DNA of 64,000 bases from assembly GCF_000981385.1 (NCBI RefSeq), contig NZ_LATZ01000007.1:90919-154918 (forward strand), written 5' to 3'. Position 1 is the stretch's first letter. Every line of letters starts with the position of its first letter. A program made the translations under genes and the position numbers. A model generated the notes under the pieces. The model searched no databases. It worked only from the letters and a program-made list of their open reading frames with translations, and had not been told where the DNA came from. Source of the stretch: Bacillus sp. SA1-12 (GTDB lineage: Bacteria > Bacillota > Bacilli > Bacillales > Bacillaceae). Of the stretch, positions 36,886 to 49,216 are shown piece after piece.

Positions 36886-37482
36886 TTACTTTTCTCCAAG
36901 AATATTACGCTCTAACACTTTATCAATTAAACCGTATTCAAGGGCACGCTCTGCAGTCATGAAGTTATCGCGCTCTGTATCGCGTTCGATTACTTCAAGC
37001 GGCTGGCCAGTACGGTCAGATAGGATTCTGTTTAATTTATCACGCAAGAATAGGATTCGTTTTGCAGCGATTTCGATTTCAGTTGCTTGACCTTGGGCTC
37101 CTCCAAGTGGTTGGTGAATCATAACTTCACTGTTAGGAAGGGCAAAGCGTTTGCCTTTTTCACCAGCAGCAAGCAAGAATGCACCCATAGAAGCTGCCAT
37201 CCCAATACAAATCGTTGAAACGCTTGGTCTAATATATTGAATTGTGTCATAGATCGCCATACCAGCAGTGATAGATCCGCCTGGTGAGTTAATATAGATG
37301 GAAATATCCTTTTCTGGATCTTCTGCTTCTAAGAATAATAGCTGTGATACAATTGAATTTGCGACATTATCATCAATACCGCTGCCAAGCATAATAATAC
37401 GGTCTTTTAATAGACGAGAATAAATGTCATACGCACGTTCACCACGATTTGTTTGTTCAATAACTGTAGGGATTAAATTCAT
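36886..37482 (-). CDS. clpP: ATP-dependent Clp protease proteolytic subunit
   Basis: A 198-aa serine peptidase with catalytic Ser98 ([11 protein letters not shown]) and His123 ([10 protein letters not shown]), and the [18 protein letters not shown] oligomer/substrate segment. It forms the two-ring proteolytic chamber for ClpX, ClpC and ClpE. Upstream on the minus strand are a sigma-A promoter and a CtsR-type direct repeat, so heat/protein-stress control is likely. It is convergent with crh. Confidence 0.97.
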   Translation of the reverse strand: MNLIPTVIEQTNRGERAYDIYSRLLKDRIIMLGSGIDDNVANSIVSQLLFLEAEDPEKDISIYINSPGGSITAGMAIYDTIQYIRPSVSTICIGMAASMGAFLLAAGEKGKRFALPNSEVMIHQPLGGAQGQATEIEIAAKRILFLRDKLNRILSDRTGQPLEVIERDTERDNFMTAERALEYGLIDKVLERNILGEK

Positions 37483-37846
37483 TCTTCCATTCCTCCTTTA
37501 AAAGTAAGAAAGATTGTACTAAAGGAAAATCAGTCTTATGTAATCCTTTAGAACATAATTCTGTAACACCAATTGTATTGCTTTATGTAATTCCATCATA
37601 CAACTATGGTCAATAAAGGTCAAACAAAAAGACTATAAAAACCTTTTTTAACCATGTTTATCCTATAATATGTACAGCATAATCATAACATGTAATCATG
37701 TTTCCCACATTTAAAGCATTTCAAACGAAATATATAATGAAAATCCGGGTTTAGCCATTTAACGAATTTTTTTGTTATTTTACTATAAAAAGACAGTTGA
37801 AATTCTCAGCAGTTTCCCGTATAATTTTCCTTACTGACAACATTAT
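37483..37846. other. divergent intergenic region clpP / tRNA-Arg
   Basis: Contains the clpP promoter with a CtsR box (37595-37624) and AT-rich sequence leading into the tRNA gene. No coding frame. Confidence 0.6.
37595..37624 (-). promoter_or_regulatory. clpP promoter with CtsR operator
   Basis: On the minus strand TTGACC, 17-nt spacer, TATGAT (complement of 37618-37623 and 37595-37600). The plus strand shows GGTCAATAAAGGTCAAA (37608-37624), the tandem heptamer recognised by CtsR with one mismatch, overlapping the -35. Confidence 0.8.
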
Positions 37847-37922
37847 GCGCTCGTAGCTCAGTTGGATAGAGCGGTGGTTTCCGGTACCACGTCTGCCGGG
37901 GGTTCGAATCCCTCCGAGCGCG
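37847..37922 (+). tRNA. tRNA-Arg (anticodon CCG)
   Basis: A 76-nt cloverleaf: acceptor GCGCTCG/CGAGCGC, D stem GCTC/GAGC, anticodon stem GTGGT/ACCAC with loop TTCCGGT (anticodon CCG at 37881-37883, reads CGG), T arm with GGTTCGAATCC. CCA is not encoded. A terminator follows at once. Confidence 0.96.
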
Positions 37923-37930
37923 TCGTAAAT

Positions 37931-37970
37931 AGCAAGGGTTGAGATTAGCTCAACTCTTGCTATTTTTTAT
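37931..37970 (+). terminator. tRNA-Arg terminator
   Basis: AGCAAGGGTTGAG / CTCAACTCTTGCT stem with a T6 tail; it overlaps the stop codon of the small minus-strand gene. Confidence 0.85.
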
Positions 37971-38130
37971 TATGGAAACAATCTTCACAAATAAAGTTTC
38001 CTTCATTTTTTAAATAGGCTTTTATTTCAGTCATCCCTTTCCGCTTTGGGTAACGCATTTTTACATAAACAAGATCATCCCCTTCGATTGTCTTGCCGCA
38101 TGCAGAGTAATTTGGTTCGTCTTTACGCAT
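37960..38130 (-). CDS. small zinc-ribbon-like protein
   Basis: A 56-aa protein: MRKDEPNYSACGKTIEGDDL, VYVKMRYPKRKGMTEIKAYL, FICEDCFHNKK. Close relatives in Bacillus are, as I recall, often given a misleading iron-hydroxamate transporter label; the sequence looks like a small zinc ribbon. The C-terminal CEDC pair is intact, but the N-terminal site shows only one Cys (YSACGK), so zinc binding may be altered. ATG follows GAGGTGG. Its stop lies within the tRNA terminator. Confidence 0.75.
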   Translation of the reverse strand: MRKDEPNYSACGKTIEGDDLVYVKMRYPKRKGMTEIKAYLKNEGNFICEDCFHNKK

Positions 38131-39023
38131 TTTCTACCACCTCGTACTATATTTAGTTCATTAATAATACGATGATTTTTTTAAAAAGTTTCTATAACCT
38201 CATAGATCTTTTACAATCTAACTATAAGGGGGCCGAACGGACGCCTTTTTTTCATGTTTTAAGGGTTTTTGTAGCTTAATGGAACAGATTGTATGATACT
38301 AAAATCATGTGATGATAAGTAGAATCAATTTAGTCATTTTTGTTATTTAAGTAATAAACAGATTTTGGAGACACTAATTTGTAAGACACTGCTAAATTGT
38401 AAACAGGCAGTCCAAGAGTACCCCTGAAGCTTGAGCCTGCTTGATGTCTTCATTCTCTTTTTGAATATGAGTTTCATTTAAATCGTGCAAAAATTATCAA
38501 TGCGCTTTAAACCATGTTAAAAATAAATGGACCCTATGACATATTGAGGTGTGTGAACTTGATATACCTGAATTTCTAAAATTTCAACCTGGTGCTTTTC
38601 TTTCCATCATGTATTTTAGCTTTCTTCTCCTTTTATACATGCTTTGAGATCAATTAGCTTAAAAGACGAAGAAAAGGAAGAAAGCACGGGGCTGGACCTT
38701 AAGGCAGTCCCATTATTTTGTTTTGAGTGGAGTAAAAAACAAATATTATCCTCGTTTTAGCGTTTATTCTTCTAATTTCAGCATTTTTTTATGACAAAAA
38801 CATAAGCATGTAGTAGGATAACTATTAATGGGCAGTAAGGATGGGGTTAGAAGTGTTAATAGTTAAAGTTAATTGTAAGCGTTTTACTGTTGGTATCTAG
38901 GCTCAAATGACTAGGTCTTTTCACAGATTTTCCGGTTCGGATGTCGATTACCAAGGTGATCACGCTTTACGAAGTACGATTTTTCCTAATTTCGAGTAGA
39001 ATGTAGTATAGGAGGAAGTTAAT
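38131..39023. other. long intergenic region, decayed sequence
   Basis: Nearly 900 nt without an intact gene. Visible are a terminator-like stem near 38224-38252, a second (GGGGCTG / CAGTCCC, about 38688-38722), and a short hydrophobic frame ILVLAFILLISAFFYDKN (38748-38813) with no start. A GGGCAGTAAG motif at 38830 is shared with 13104. It looks like remains of lost genes or elements. The sigL promoter must lie near its end. Confidence 0.5.
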
Positions 39024-40313
39024 ATGAAAATTGGGTTAATTCAAGAACAAACGTTAAAATTAAAGATGACTCAAGAACTGCAGCAGGCTATTACGCTTTT
39101 GCAGTATTCCTCAGCGGATCTCCTTTCATATGTCCAGGAACTCACAATCGAAAATCCCCTTATTGAAGTGAAAGAAACCTATAGCTCACGCTTTCGAAAG
39201 CGAAGTGCCAAATCTAATAAACAATCCTTTATCGAGAATACTATTAAAGAGAAAACGAGTTTACGAGACCACTTGCGTAATCAACTGATTGATTTTTCGT
39301 TGGATAAGACTGAACGTGCATGTCTTGATTTATTAATTGATGCGCTAGATGCAAATGGGTATTTAAAAGATGACCTTACGGATCTGGCACCTGTCCTTAA
39401 TGTTCAGGAAGAATTATTAGAAAGCAAGCTGTATTTTCTCCAAAGCTTGGAACCGGCTGGTATTGGGGCCCGTTCACTTCAAGAATGTATTTTATTACAG
39501 CTAAGGAGACTGCCCGTCAGGAACACACTTGCTGAAACGATCATTACGGACCATTTTCGCTCGTTTGCAGAAAAATCATGGAAAGAACTTGCGAAGAAGG
39601 TTCATGTCTCAATCAGTGACATCCAAGAAATTCAGGATTTGATTAAAAAGCTTGAACCGCGGCCGGGATTAAAGTATGAAAGTGAAGAGGAAGGGTATGT
39701 GACACCTGATATTATTGTGAAAAGGGCAAAAAATAAGCTGCAGATTATCTTTAATGATGAACTTCTTCCCCAAGTAATTGTAAGTGAGCCGTTAGATCCA
39801 TCGAATCCTGTATTGGATTTGGAAACGAAAGACTATTATTCTAAAAAGCTATCACAGGGGAAATGGCTGCAAAGAGCAATCGAACAGCGGAAAGAAACCA
39901 TGATGAATGTGATGAAGGTTATTGCCCAAAAGCAGAAGGAGTTTTTCGTTCACGGAAAAACGGTCCTTAGGCCGTTAACACTTAAAGATGTAGCAGATGT
40001 TTTAGAAATTCATGAATCGACGGTCAGCAGAACGGTCAAGGATAAATTTGTTCAAACCCCACAGGGCCTATTAAGTATGAAATCATTCTTTTCCAATAAG
40101 CTTGATGAAGATAGCGGGGAAATTTCAACTGCATCAGTTAAAATGAAACTGCAGGACTTAATTCAATCTGAAGATAAAAAGAAGCCATTATCAGATCAAA
40201 AAATTGCAAATGAACTAAAAACCAGGTATGGTATAACTATTTCAAGAAGGACGGTTACAAAATACCGCGAGCAGCTGAATATTCCTACTTCTGCTATAAG
40301 AAGGCAGTATTAG
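39024..40313 (+). CDS. sigL: RNA polymerase sigma-54 factor
   Basis: A 429-aa RpoN-type factor. The N-terminal Gln-rich activator-binding region (LKMTQELQQAITLLQYSSADL), a core-binding middle, the HTH (LKDVADVLEIHESTVSRTVK) and the C-terminal RpoN box (ISRRTVTKYREQLNIPTS) are all present. It directs transcription from -24/-12 promoters with enhancer-binding activators; in B. subtilis these include levanase, arginine catabolism and acetoin genes. ATG behind ATAGGAGGAAG. Same location, upstream of cggR, as in B. subtilis. Confidence 0.97.
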   Translation: MKIGLIQEQTLKLKMTQELQQAITLLQYSSADLLSYVQELTIENPLIEVKETYSSRFRKRSAKSNKQSFIENTIKEKTSLRDHLRNQLIDFSLDKTERACLDLLIDALDANGYLKDDLTDLAPVLNVQEELLESKLYFLQSLEPAGIGARSLQECILLQLRRLPVRNTLAETIITDHFRSFAEKSWKELAKKVHVSISDIQEIQDLIKKLEPRPGLKYESEEEGYVTPDIIVKRAKNKLQIIFNDELLPQVIVSEPLDPSNPVLDLETKDYYSKKLSQGKWLQRAIEQRKETMMNVMKVIAQKQKEFFVHGKTVLRPLTLKDVADVLEIHESTVSRTVKDKFVQTPQGLLSMKSFFSNKLDEDSGEISTASVKMKLQDLIQSEDKKKPLSDQKIANELKTRYGITISRRTVTKYREQLNIPTSAIRRQY

Positions 40314-40328
40314 AATAGCTGGAAAGGT

Positions 40329-40373
40329 GAGACCTCTCAAGGTGCACGGTTGAGAAGTCTCCCATACTCAACC
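40329..40373 (+). promoter_or_regulatory. two overlapping alternative hairpins
   Basis: GAGACCTCTCAA (40329-40340) pairs with TTGAGAAGTCTC (40350-40361). Alternatively GGTTGAG (40348-40354) pairs with CTCAACC (40367-40373). The two structures exclude each other. They lie between sigL and the glutaredoxin-like gene, without a T-tract. Confidence 0.45.
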
Positions 40374-40469
40374 TAAAAGCAAGCGACTGAAACAGAAAAC
40401 CAGCAGAAAAGTTTTACAGAGTTTTCATTTTTAATAGGAGATATAAAATCAGAAGGGCAAGGAGTTAAC

Positions 40470-40703
40470 ATGAAAAACGTCATTTTTTACTCAAAAGAAA
40501 ACTGCTCCTTATGTGATAAGGGTTTGGCAATTTTACAAGACATTCAAAAAGACATCCCCTTTGAGTATGAAATTGTAGACATTTACCAGGATGATCAGCT
40601 TTTAGAGCTTTATCAAATTATGATTCCAGTTGTAAAAATTGATAATGAGGTTGTTTCATACGGGATTTTGGAAAAAGATGCTATTAGAAAACGCTTACTT
40701 TAA
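40470..40703 (+). CDS. glutaredoxin-like protein
   Basis: A 77-aa thioredoxin-fold protein: VIFYSKENCSLCDKG with a CSLC redox motif, then YEIVDIYQDDQLLELYQIMI and the cis-Pro strand IPVVKIDNEVV. It belongs to the short glutaredoxin/DUF836 group found near sigL and cggR in Bacillus. Thiol-disulfide role by inference; partner unknown. Ribosome binding site AAGGAG precedes the ATG. Confidence 0.88.
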   Translation: MKNVIFYSKENCSLCDKGLAILQDIQKDIPFEYEIVDIYQDDQLLELYQIMIPVVKIDNEVVSYGILEKDAIRKRLL

Positions 40704-40721
40704 AAAGTCGAGAAACAATTC

Positions 40722-40750
40722 TTGAAACTGCGATTTTACCCTGTTAAAAT
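40722..40750 (+). promoter_or_regulatory. promoter of the cggR-gapA operon
   Basis: TTGAAA (40722-40727), 17-nt spacer, TAAAAT (40745-40750). Confidence 0.75.
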
Positions 40751-40784
40751 AAAATTGTAGCAGGGAGATTTTTTTTTGAGTGAG

Positions 40785-40820
40785 CGGGACATAATAAGTC
40801 ATAGCGGGACGATATCAGTC
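40785..40820 (+). promoter_or_regulatory. CggR operator
   Basis: CGGGAC-N6-AGTC-N4-CGGGAC-N6-AGTC, the tandem arrangement known for CggR (CGGGACN6TGTCN4CGGGACN6TGTC), with A in place of the first T of both TGTC parts. It lies about 30 nt after the predicted start site, just before cggR. Confidence 0.9.
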
Positions 40821-40846
40821 CAACTCGACTCAGAAAGGGATAGCAA

Positions 40847-41866
40847 ATGAAATCATTAATAGAAGTACAAAAAAAATTATTGCCTGACCTTTTAGAGGTT
40901 ATGCAAAAACGCTATCAAGTTCTGCAATACATTCGATTAATGCAGCCGATTGGACGCAGAAGCCTCTCAACTAGCCTTGGGTTAAGTGAACGAATACTAA
41001 GAAGTGAAGTTCAATTTCTAAAAGATCAGAATTTGGTTGATATTCACACTTCAGGTATGAGCTTAACAAAGGAAGGAAAATCTCTTTTGTCTGATCTTGA
41101 AGAAATGATGAAGGACGTTTTAGGATTAACTCTTTTGGAAAATAAATTAAAAGAGAAATTTAATCTTAACAGGGTGATCGTCGTTTCTGGAGATAGTGAT
41201 CAATCCCCATGGGTAAAAAAAGAAATGGGAAGAGCATGTGTTTCATGTATAAAAAAACGATTAGACGGGAAAAATATCGTCGCTGTTACTGGAGGAACCA
41301 CACTTGCTGCTGTTGCCGAAATGATGACTCCTGACAGTAAAAATCGTGAAATTCTTTTTGTCCCTGCACGAGGCGGGCTGGGAGAGACAGTGGAGAATCA
41401 AGCGAACACAATCTGTGCAAAGATGGCTGAACGTGCTAGCGGGAATTACCGGCTTTTGCATGTCCCAGACCAGCTAAGCAAGGAAGCTTACCAATCCATT
41501 ATTGAGGAACCCTCAATCAAAGAGCTTCTTACGACAATGAAATCCCCAAGTATGGTCATTCATGGAATAGGAGACGCTAAGACAATGGCAGAGCGCCGGA
41601 GAACTTCTGAAAAGGATATGCTGAAAATCATAAACGGAAATGCTGTTGCAGAAGCGTTTGGTTATTATTTTGACCAAGAGGGTGAAATTGTACATAAGGT
41701 GCAAACGGTTGGGATTCAGCTTGATGACATTGGTGAAGTACCACATGTTATTGCAGTTGCCGGCGGTGCATCTAAAGCAAAGGCGATAAAAGCCTACATG
41801 AAACAAGCATTAGATTCTGTTCTTGTTACAGATGAAGGTGCTGCAAATGAGTTAATAAGGGATTAA
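40847..41866 (+). CDS. cggR: central glycolytic genes regulator
   Basis: A 339-aa SorC-family repressor. N-terminal winged helix (PIGRRSLSTSLGLSERILRSEV) and C-terminal sugar-phosphate-binding domain (VAVTGGTTLAAVAEMM, FVPARGGLGETVENQ, VAGGASKAKAI). CggR represses the gapA operon and is inactivated by fructose-1,6-bisphosphate (known in B. subtilis). Its own operator stands upstream, so it is autoregulated. A GGGATTA/TAATCCC hairpin spans the stop codon, where cggR-gapA mRNA is cleaved in B. subtilis. Confidence 0.96.
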   Translation: MKSLIEVQKKLLPDLLEVMQKRYQVLQYIRLMQPIGRRSLSTSLGLSERILRSEVQFLKDQNLVDIHTSGMSLTKEGKSLLSDLEEMMKDVLGLTLLENKLKEKFNLNRVIVVSGDSDQSPWVKKEMGRACVSCIKKRLDGKNIVAVTGGTTLAAVAEMMTPDSKNREILFVPARGGLGETVENQANTICAKMAERASGNYRLLHVPDQLSKEAYQSIIEEPSIKELLTTMKSPSMVIHGIGDAKTMAERRRTSEKDMLKIINGNAVAEAFGYYFDQEGEIVHKVQTVGIQLDDIGEVPHVIAVAGGASKAKAIKAYMKQALDSVLVTDEGAANELIRD

Positions 41867-41876
41867 TAATCCCTAA
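41857..41876 (+). promoter_or_regulatory. hairpin at cggR stop, possible mRNA processing site
   Basis: AGGGATTA / TAATCCCT with a minimal loop, overlapping the cggR stop. In B. subtilis a cut near a stem-loop here stabilises the gapA mRNA; that this hairpin does so is inference. Confidence 0.45.
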
Positions 41877-41976
41877 TTATATATGTTTTATTCCTTATAA
41901 GGGATCAAACAACCAATTTTGTATTTAACGTTCAAAGGTTCTGGCCTTAGAACATAATTAAAGGAGGAAATTTATC

Positions 41977-42984
41977 ATGGCAGTAAAAATCGGTATTAAT
42001 GGTTTTGGTCGTATTGGTCGTAATGTATTCCGTGCAGCTTTAAAAAATCCTAACGTTGACGTAGTTGCTGTTAACGATTTAACAGATGCTAACATGTTAG
42101 CTCATCTTTTAAAATATGATTCTGTTCACGGAAAATTAGATGCTGAGGTTTCTGTTGACGGTAATAACCTTGTTGTTGACGGAGTAACTATCCAAGTTAC
42201 AGCTGAGCGTGACCCTGCAAAATTATCTTGGGGTGAGCAAGGTGTTGAAATCGTTGTTGAATCTACTGGATTCTTCACAAAACGTGCTGACGCTGCGAAA
42301 CACTTAGAAGCAGGTGCTAAAAAAGTTATCATTTCTGCTCCGGCAAGCGATGAAGACATTACAATCGTTATGGGCGTTAACGAAGACAAATACGATGCAG
42401 CTAGCCACGATGTAATCTCTAACGCTTCTTGTACAACTAACTGTTTAGCTCCATTTGCTAAAGTTTTAAATGATAAATTCGGTATCAATCGCGGAATGAT
42501 GACTACTATTCACTCATACACAAATGACCAACAAATCTTAGATTTACCACATAAAGACTACCGTCGTGCTCGTGCAGCAGCTGAGAACATGATTCCAACT
42601 TCAACTGGTGCAGCTAAAGCGGTATCTCTAGTATTACCTGAATTAAAAGGTAAATTAAACGGTGGAGCAGTTCGTGTTCCAACTCCAAACGTTTCTTTAG
42701 TTGACTTAGTTGCTGAGTTAAATAAAGAAGTAACTGTTGAAGAAGTAAATGCAGCTCTTAAAGAAGCAGCAGAAGGCGATCTTCAAGGCGTTCTTGGTTA
42801 CAGCGAAGAGCCGCTAGTATCTGGCGACTACAATGGTAACACAAACTCTTCTACAATCGATGCATTATCTACAATGGTTATGGAAGGTAAAATGGTAAAA
42901 GTTATCTCTTGGTATGATAACGAAACTGGTTACTCTAACCGTGTAGTTGACCTTGCTGATTACATCGCATCTAAAGGTCTTTAA
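41977..42984 (+). CDS. gapA: glyceraldehyde-3-phosphate dehydrogenase (glycolytic)
   Basis: A 335-aa enzyme oxidising glyceraldehyde-3-phosphate with NAD and phosphate. NAD-binding [16 protein letters not shown], catalytic Cys152 in [15 protein letters not shown], and the C-terminal [16 protein letters not shown]. Position directly behind cggR marks it as the glycolytic GapA rather than gluconeogenic GapB. ATG behind AAAGGAGG. GapA is also the partner of SR1P, whose probable gene lies at 26447. A strong terminator separates it from pgk. Confidence 0.98.
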   Translation: MAVKIGINGFGRIGRNVFRAALKNPNVDVVAVNDLTDANMLAHLLKYDSVHGKLDAEVSVDGNNLVVDGVTIQVTAERDPAKLSWGEQGVEIVVESTGFFTKRADAAKHLEAGAKKVIISAPASDEDITIVMGVNEDKYDAASHDVISNASCTTNCLAPFAKVLNDKFGINRGMMTTIHSYTNDQQILDLPHKDYRRARAAAENMIPTSTGAAKAVSLVLPELKGKLNGGAVRVPTPNVSLVDLVAELNKEVTVEEVNAALKEAAEGDLQGVLGYSEEPLVSGDYNGNTNSSTIDALSTMVMEGKMVKVISWYDNETGYSNRVVDLADYIASKGL

Positions 42985-43041
42985 TCCTTAAGAAGAAATT
43001 CTTGTTTTAAGAATGAACTAAATAAGGGTATAATCATAAAC

Positions 43042-43078
43042 GGGGAAAGGGGTTCATCCCCTTTCCCCTTTCTGTTTT
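43042..43078 (+). terminator. gapA terminator
   Basis: Perfect GGGGAAAGGGG / CCCCTTTCCCC stem, then TTTCTGTTTT. Read-through or a second promoter must supply pgk and the genes after it. Confidence 0.88.
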
Positions 43079-43117
43079 GAGAGTGAGTTTTTGACATTGA
43101 AGCTTTTCAAGAAGTTT

Positions 43118-43234
43118 CGGTGTCCAGCTTCAGTGCCTAGCCTCGAAAGTCTAGCCACCCATGAATTGAAGGCAAAGAACGCCTTCTATTCATGTGCGAC
43201 TTAATTGCCCGAGGCTGAACAGGCGCTTCAGCAT
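43118..43234. repeat. dispersed hairpin repeat, copy 3
   Basis: GTGTCCAGCTTCAGTGCCTAG start; GAAGGCAAAGAACGCCTTC loop region; inner stem CATGAAT/ATTCATG; outer GCCTCG/CGAGGC; ends AGGCGCTTCAGC. It lies between the gapA terminator and pgk and ends about 10 nt before the pgk ribosome binding site. Confidence 0.75.
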
Positions 43235-43255
43235 TTCAGATTAGGAGGGCTTTTC

Positions 43256-44440
43256 ATGAACAAGAAGTCAGTAAAAGACATTGATGTTAAAGGGAAAGTC
43301 GTCTTTTGTCGTGTTGATTTCAACGTACCGATGAAGGATGGACAAGTTACAGATGACACACGGATCCGCGCTGCTTTGCCAACGATTCAGTATCTTACTG
43401 AACAAGGTGCAAAGGTTGTTTTGGCTAGCCATTTAGGCCGTCCAAAAGGACAAGTGGTGGAAGAGCTTCGCTTAAATGCAGTTGCTGAAAGACTACAAGA
43501 GCTATTTGGCAAAAATGTTGTCAAAACAGATGAAGCTTACGGTGAAACAGTGAAAGCTGAAATTGCTAAATTAGAAGAAGGCGGCGTTTTATTATTAGAA
43601 AATGTGCGCTTCTATCCAGGCGAAGAAAAGAACGATCCAGAATTAGCGAAGGCTTTTGCAGCATTAGCTGATGTTTATGTAAATGACGCATTTGGTGCAG
43701 CACACCGTGCCCATGCATCAACTGAAGGTATTGCAAAGCATATACCAGCTGTTGCAGGCTTCTTAATGGAAAAAGAGCTTGAAGTATTAGGAAAAGCTCT
43801 ATCAAATCCTGATCGTCCATTTACAGCTATTATCGGTGGTGCAAAGGTTAAAGATAAAATCGGTGTTATCCAAAATCTGCTTGATAAAGTGGACAACCTG
43901 ATTATCGGCGGAGGATTGGCTTATACATTTATTAAAGCATTAGGTCATGATGTCGGTAAGTCACTTTTAGAAGAAGATAAGATTGATTTAGCAAAATCTT
44001 TCCTTGATCAAGCGAAAGAAAAAGGCGTTAATTTCTATATGCCGGTTGATGTTGTTGTAGCAGATGATTTCTCAAATGACGCAAATACTCAAGTCGTTTC
44101 AATCGACAGCATTCCAAGCGATTGGGAAGGTCTTGATGCAGGTCCGAAAACACGCGAAATTTATGCGGATGTTATTAAAAAATCCAAATTAGTTATTTGG
44201 AACGGACCAATGGGTGTATTTGAATTAGATGCGTTTGCTAATGGTACAAGAGCAGTAGCAGAAGCACTTGCTGAAGCAAATGATACATATTCGGTCATTG
44301 GAGGAGGAGATTCGGCTGCAGCTGTAGAAAAGTTTGACTTGGCTGATAAAATGAGCCATATATCTACAGGCGGCGGAGCTTCTCTAGAATTTATGGAAGG
44401 TAAAGAACTTCCAGGCGTTGTAGCATTGAATGACAAATAA
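43256..44440 (+). CDS. pgk: phosphoglycerate kinase
   Basis: A 394-aa monomeric kinase making ATP from 1,3-bisphosphoglycerate. N-terminal [45 protein letters not shown] and the C-terminal nucleotide loop [14 protein letters not shown] are canonical. The ATG at 43256 follows TTAGGAGGG; the open frame extends upstream into the hairpin repeat, which is not coding. Followed by tpiA after about 100 nt. Confidence 0.98.
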   Translation: MNKKSVKDIDVKGKVVFCRVDFNVPMKDGQVTDDTRIRAALPTIQYLTEQGAKVVLASHLGRPKGQVVEELRLNAVAERLQELFGKNVVKTDEAYGETVKAEIAKLEEGGVLLLENVRFYPGEEKNDPELAKAFAALADVYVNDAFGAAHRAHASTEGIAKHIPAVAGFLMEKELEVLGKALSNPDRPFTAIIGGAKVKDKIGVIQNLLDKVDNLIIGGGLAYTFIKALGHDVGKSLLEEDKIDLAKSFLDQAKEKGVNFYMPVDVVVADDFSNDANTQVVSIDSIPSDWEGLDAGPKTREIYADVIKKSKLVIWNGPMGVFELDAFANGTRAVAEALAEANDTYSVIGGGDSAAAVEKFDLADKMSHISTGGGASLEFMEGKELPGVVALNDK

Positions 44441-44462
44441 TAACATACAAAAATAATGGTGA

Positions 44463-46827
<2,365 letters not shown>

Positions 46828-46963
46828 TTGTTTAAAAAAGGCAATCGGTAATCGCCTATTGCATCAAATCCGGTCTCTTGCCTCGACATCAAAATGAAAA
46901 TTGGAGTACAGGGCAAGAGTAAAATTCAAACAAAAATTTCTTATTGAAAAGGAGACGAATTAA

Positions 46964-48256
<1,293 letters not shown>

Positions 48257-48266
48257 GGTATAAACG

Positions 48267-48308
48267 AAAGAGGAACTGCCCTGAGATAGGGTGGTTCCTC
48301 TTTGTATT
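48267..48308 (+). terminator. eno terminator
   Basis: AAAGAGGAAC-GCCCT / AGGGT-GGTTCCTCTTT long stem with a T tail. Confidence 0.88.
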
Positions 48309-48404
48309 TATTGAAGTTTTGGGAATTGGCGATGACTCTCTCATACTTTTTTAGAATATCGTCCTTGGTAAGCAGACAGGGAGCCGTTGGTTATAAATTC
48401 AATT

Positions 48405-48520
48405 CACTGATAAAATTGAAAACCCGCTAAAAACCGTTCATATAAAAGGAATTCACCGAAAAAATCGGAAACTCGCTGATAAAGATGCAAATACCGCCGA
48501 AAAAATTAGAAACTCTCTAA
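48405..48520. repeat. degenerate tandem repeats of about 20 bp
   Basis: Variants of CGCTGATAAAATTGAAAACC begin near 48405, 48425, 48454, 48474, 48495 and 48515. Spacing is mostly 20-21 bp with one irregular interval. Confidence 0.6.
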
Positions 48521-48664
48521 TGTATGTTTCCATTTTGGAAGACCAATAATGGATCTAATTAGTATTTAGTAAAACTAGAACTATGAAAACTCGTATTGTG
48601 AAGATCATCCAATTATGGTACAGTTAATGTATCTATTTGTGCGCATATCAGGAGGTGTCATTTC

Positions 48665-48898
48665 ATGCATACAGCATTAATTATCCTACTTGTTTTAGTA
48701 TCAATCGCGTTAATCACTGTTGTTTTATTACAATCCGGTAAAAGCGCAGGTTTATCAGGTGCAATTTCTGGCGGTGCCGAGCAGCTTTTTGGAAAGCAAA
48801 AGGCACGCGGACTTGATTTAATTCTGCACCGAGCAACAATTGTGTTATCCGTTCTATTTTTTATTTTGACAATCTTGGTAGCATATATAGTTGAGTAA
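48665..48898 (+). CDS. secG: preprotein translocase subunit SecG
   Basis: A 77-aa membrane protein with two TM helices ([20 protein letters not shown] and [19 protein letters not shown]) joined by the conserved [20 protein letters not shown] loop. It supports SecYE-mediated export. ATG behind CAGGAGGTG. A short terminator follows. Confidence 0.96.
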   Translation: MHTALIILLVLVSIALITVVLLQSGKSAGLSGAISGGAEQLFGKQKARGLDLILHRATIVLSVLFFILTILVAYIVE

Positions 48899-48906
48899 TG
48901 GTAAGC

Positions 48907-48934
48907 AAAGGGTCTGGATTCAGGCTCTTTTTTT
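48907..48934 (+). terminator. secG terminator
   Basis: AAAGGGTCTG-GATT-CAGGCTCTTT stem (two G-U pairs) with a T7 tail. Confidence 0.8.
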
Positions 48935-48962
48935 AGTAGGATCAAACAGAACACTACATTCG

Positions 48963-49082
48963 GGTGTCTGGCCTCAACGCCTGGCTCCTCGAGTCATAAT
49001 CCAATCCTGGCTGAAAAGAAACGCCATTCCTGCAGGCTTGTCTTATACTTGTCGGAGCTTAGAAAGGCGCTTCCGATTTTCT
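48963..49082. repeat. dispersed hairpin repeat, copy 4 (decayed)
   Basis: Shares ACGCCTGGCTCCTCGAGTC, CTTGTCGGAGC and AGGCGCTTCCGATTTTC with copies 1-2, but the inner stem is no longer cleanly paired. Oldest-looking copy. Confidence 0.65.
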
Positions 49083-49216
49083 TCTAAGCAAACAGTTTGG
49101 TAATCCATTCAAGGATTGTTTAAATAAAAGAGTCTACCTAAAATGGTCAGTACTATAGCAAAATATTTAGGTTAAACTAACAAAAAGAACTTGTCGTTAA
49201 AAAGGAGTTACTAAGA

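Larger units (their letters stand above)
48257..48664. other. intergenic region eno / secG with short degenerate repeats
   Basis: Contains the eno terminator and a patch of roughly 20-bp repeats (48405-48520); the rest is AT-rich and must contain the secG promoter. Confidence 0.6.
48899..49216. other. intergenic region secG / carboxylesterase with hairpin repeat
   Basis: Contains the secG terminator (48907-48934), hairpin repeat copy 4 (48963-49082) and the promoter region of the esterase-rnr operon. Confidence 0.65.

Noticed and set aside
43205..43255. Upstream extension of pgk
   Set aside because: It is the 3' part of a hairpin repeat and the ATG at 43256 behind AGGAGGG gives the normal Pgk N-terminus.
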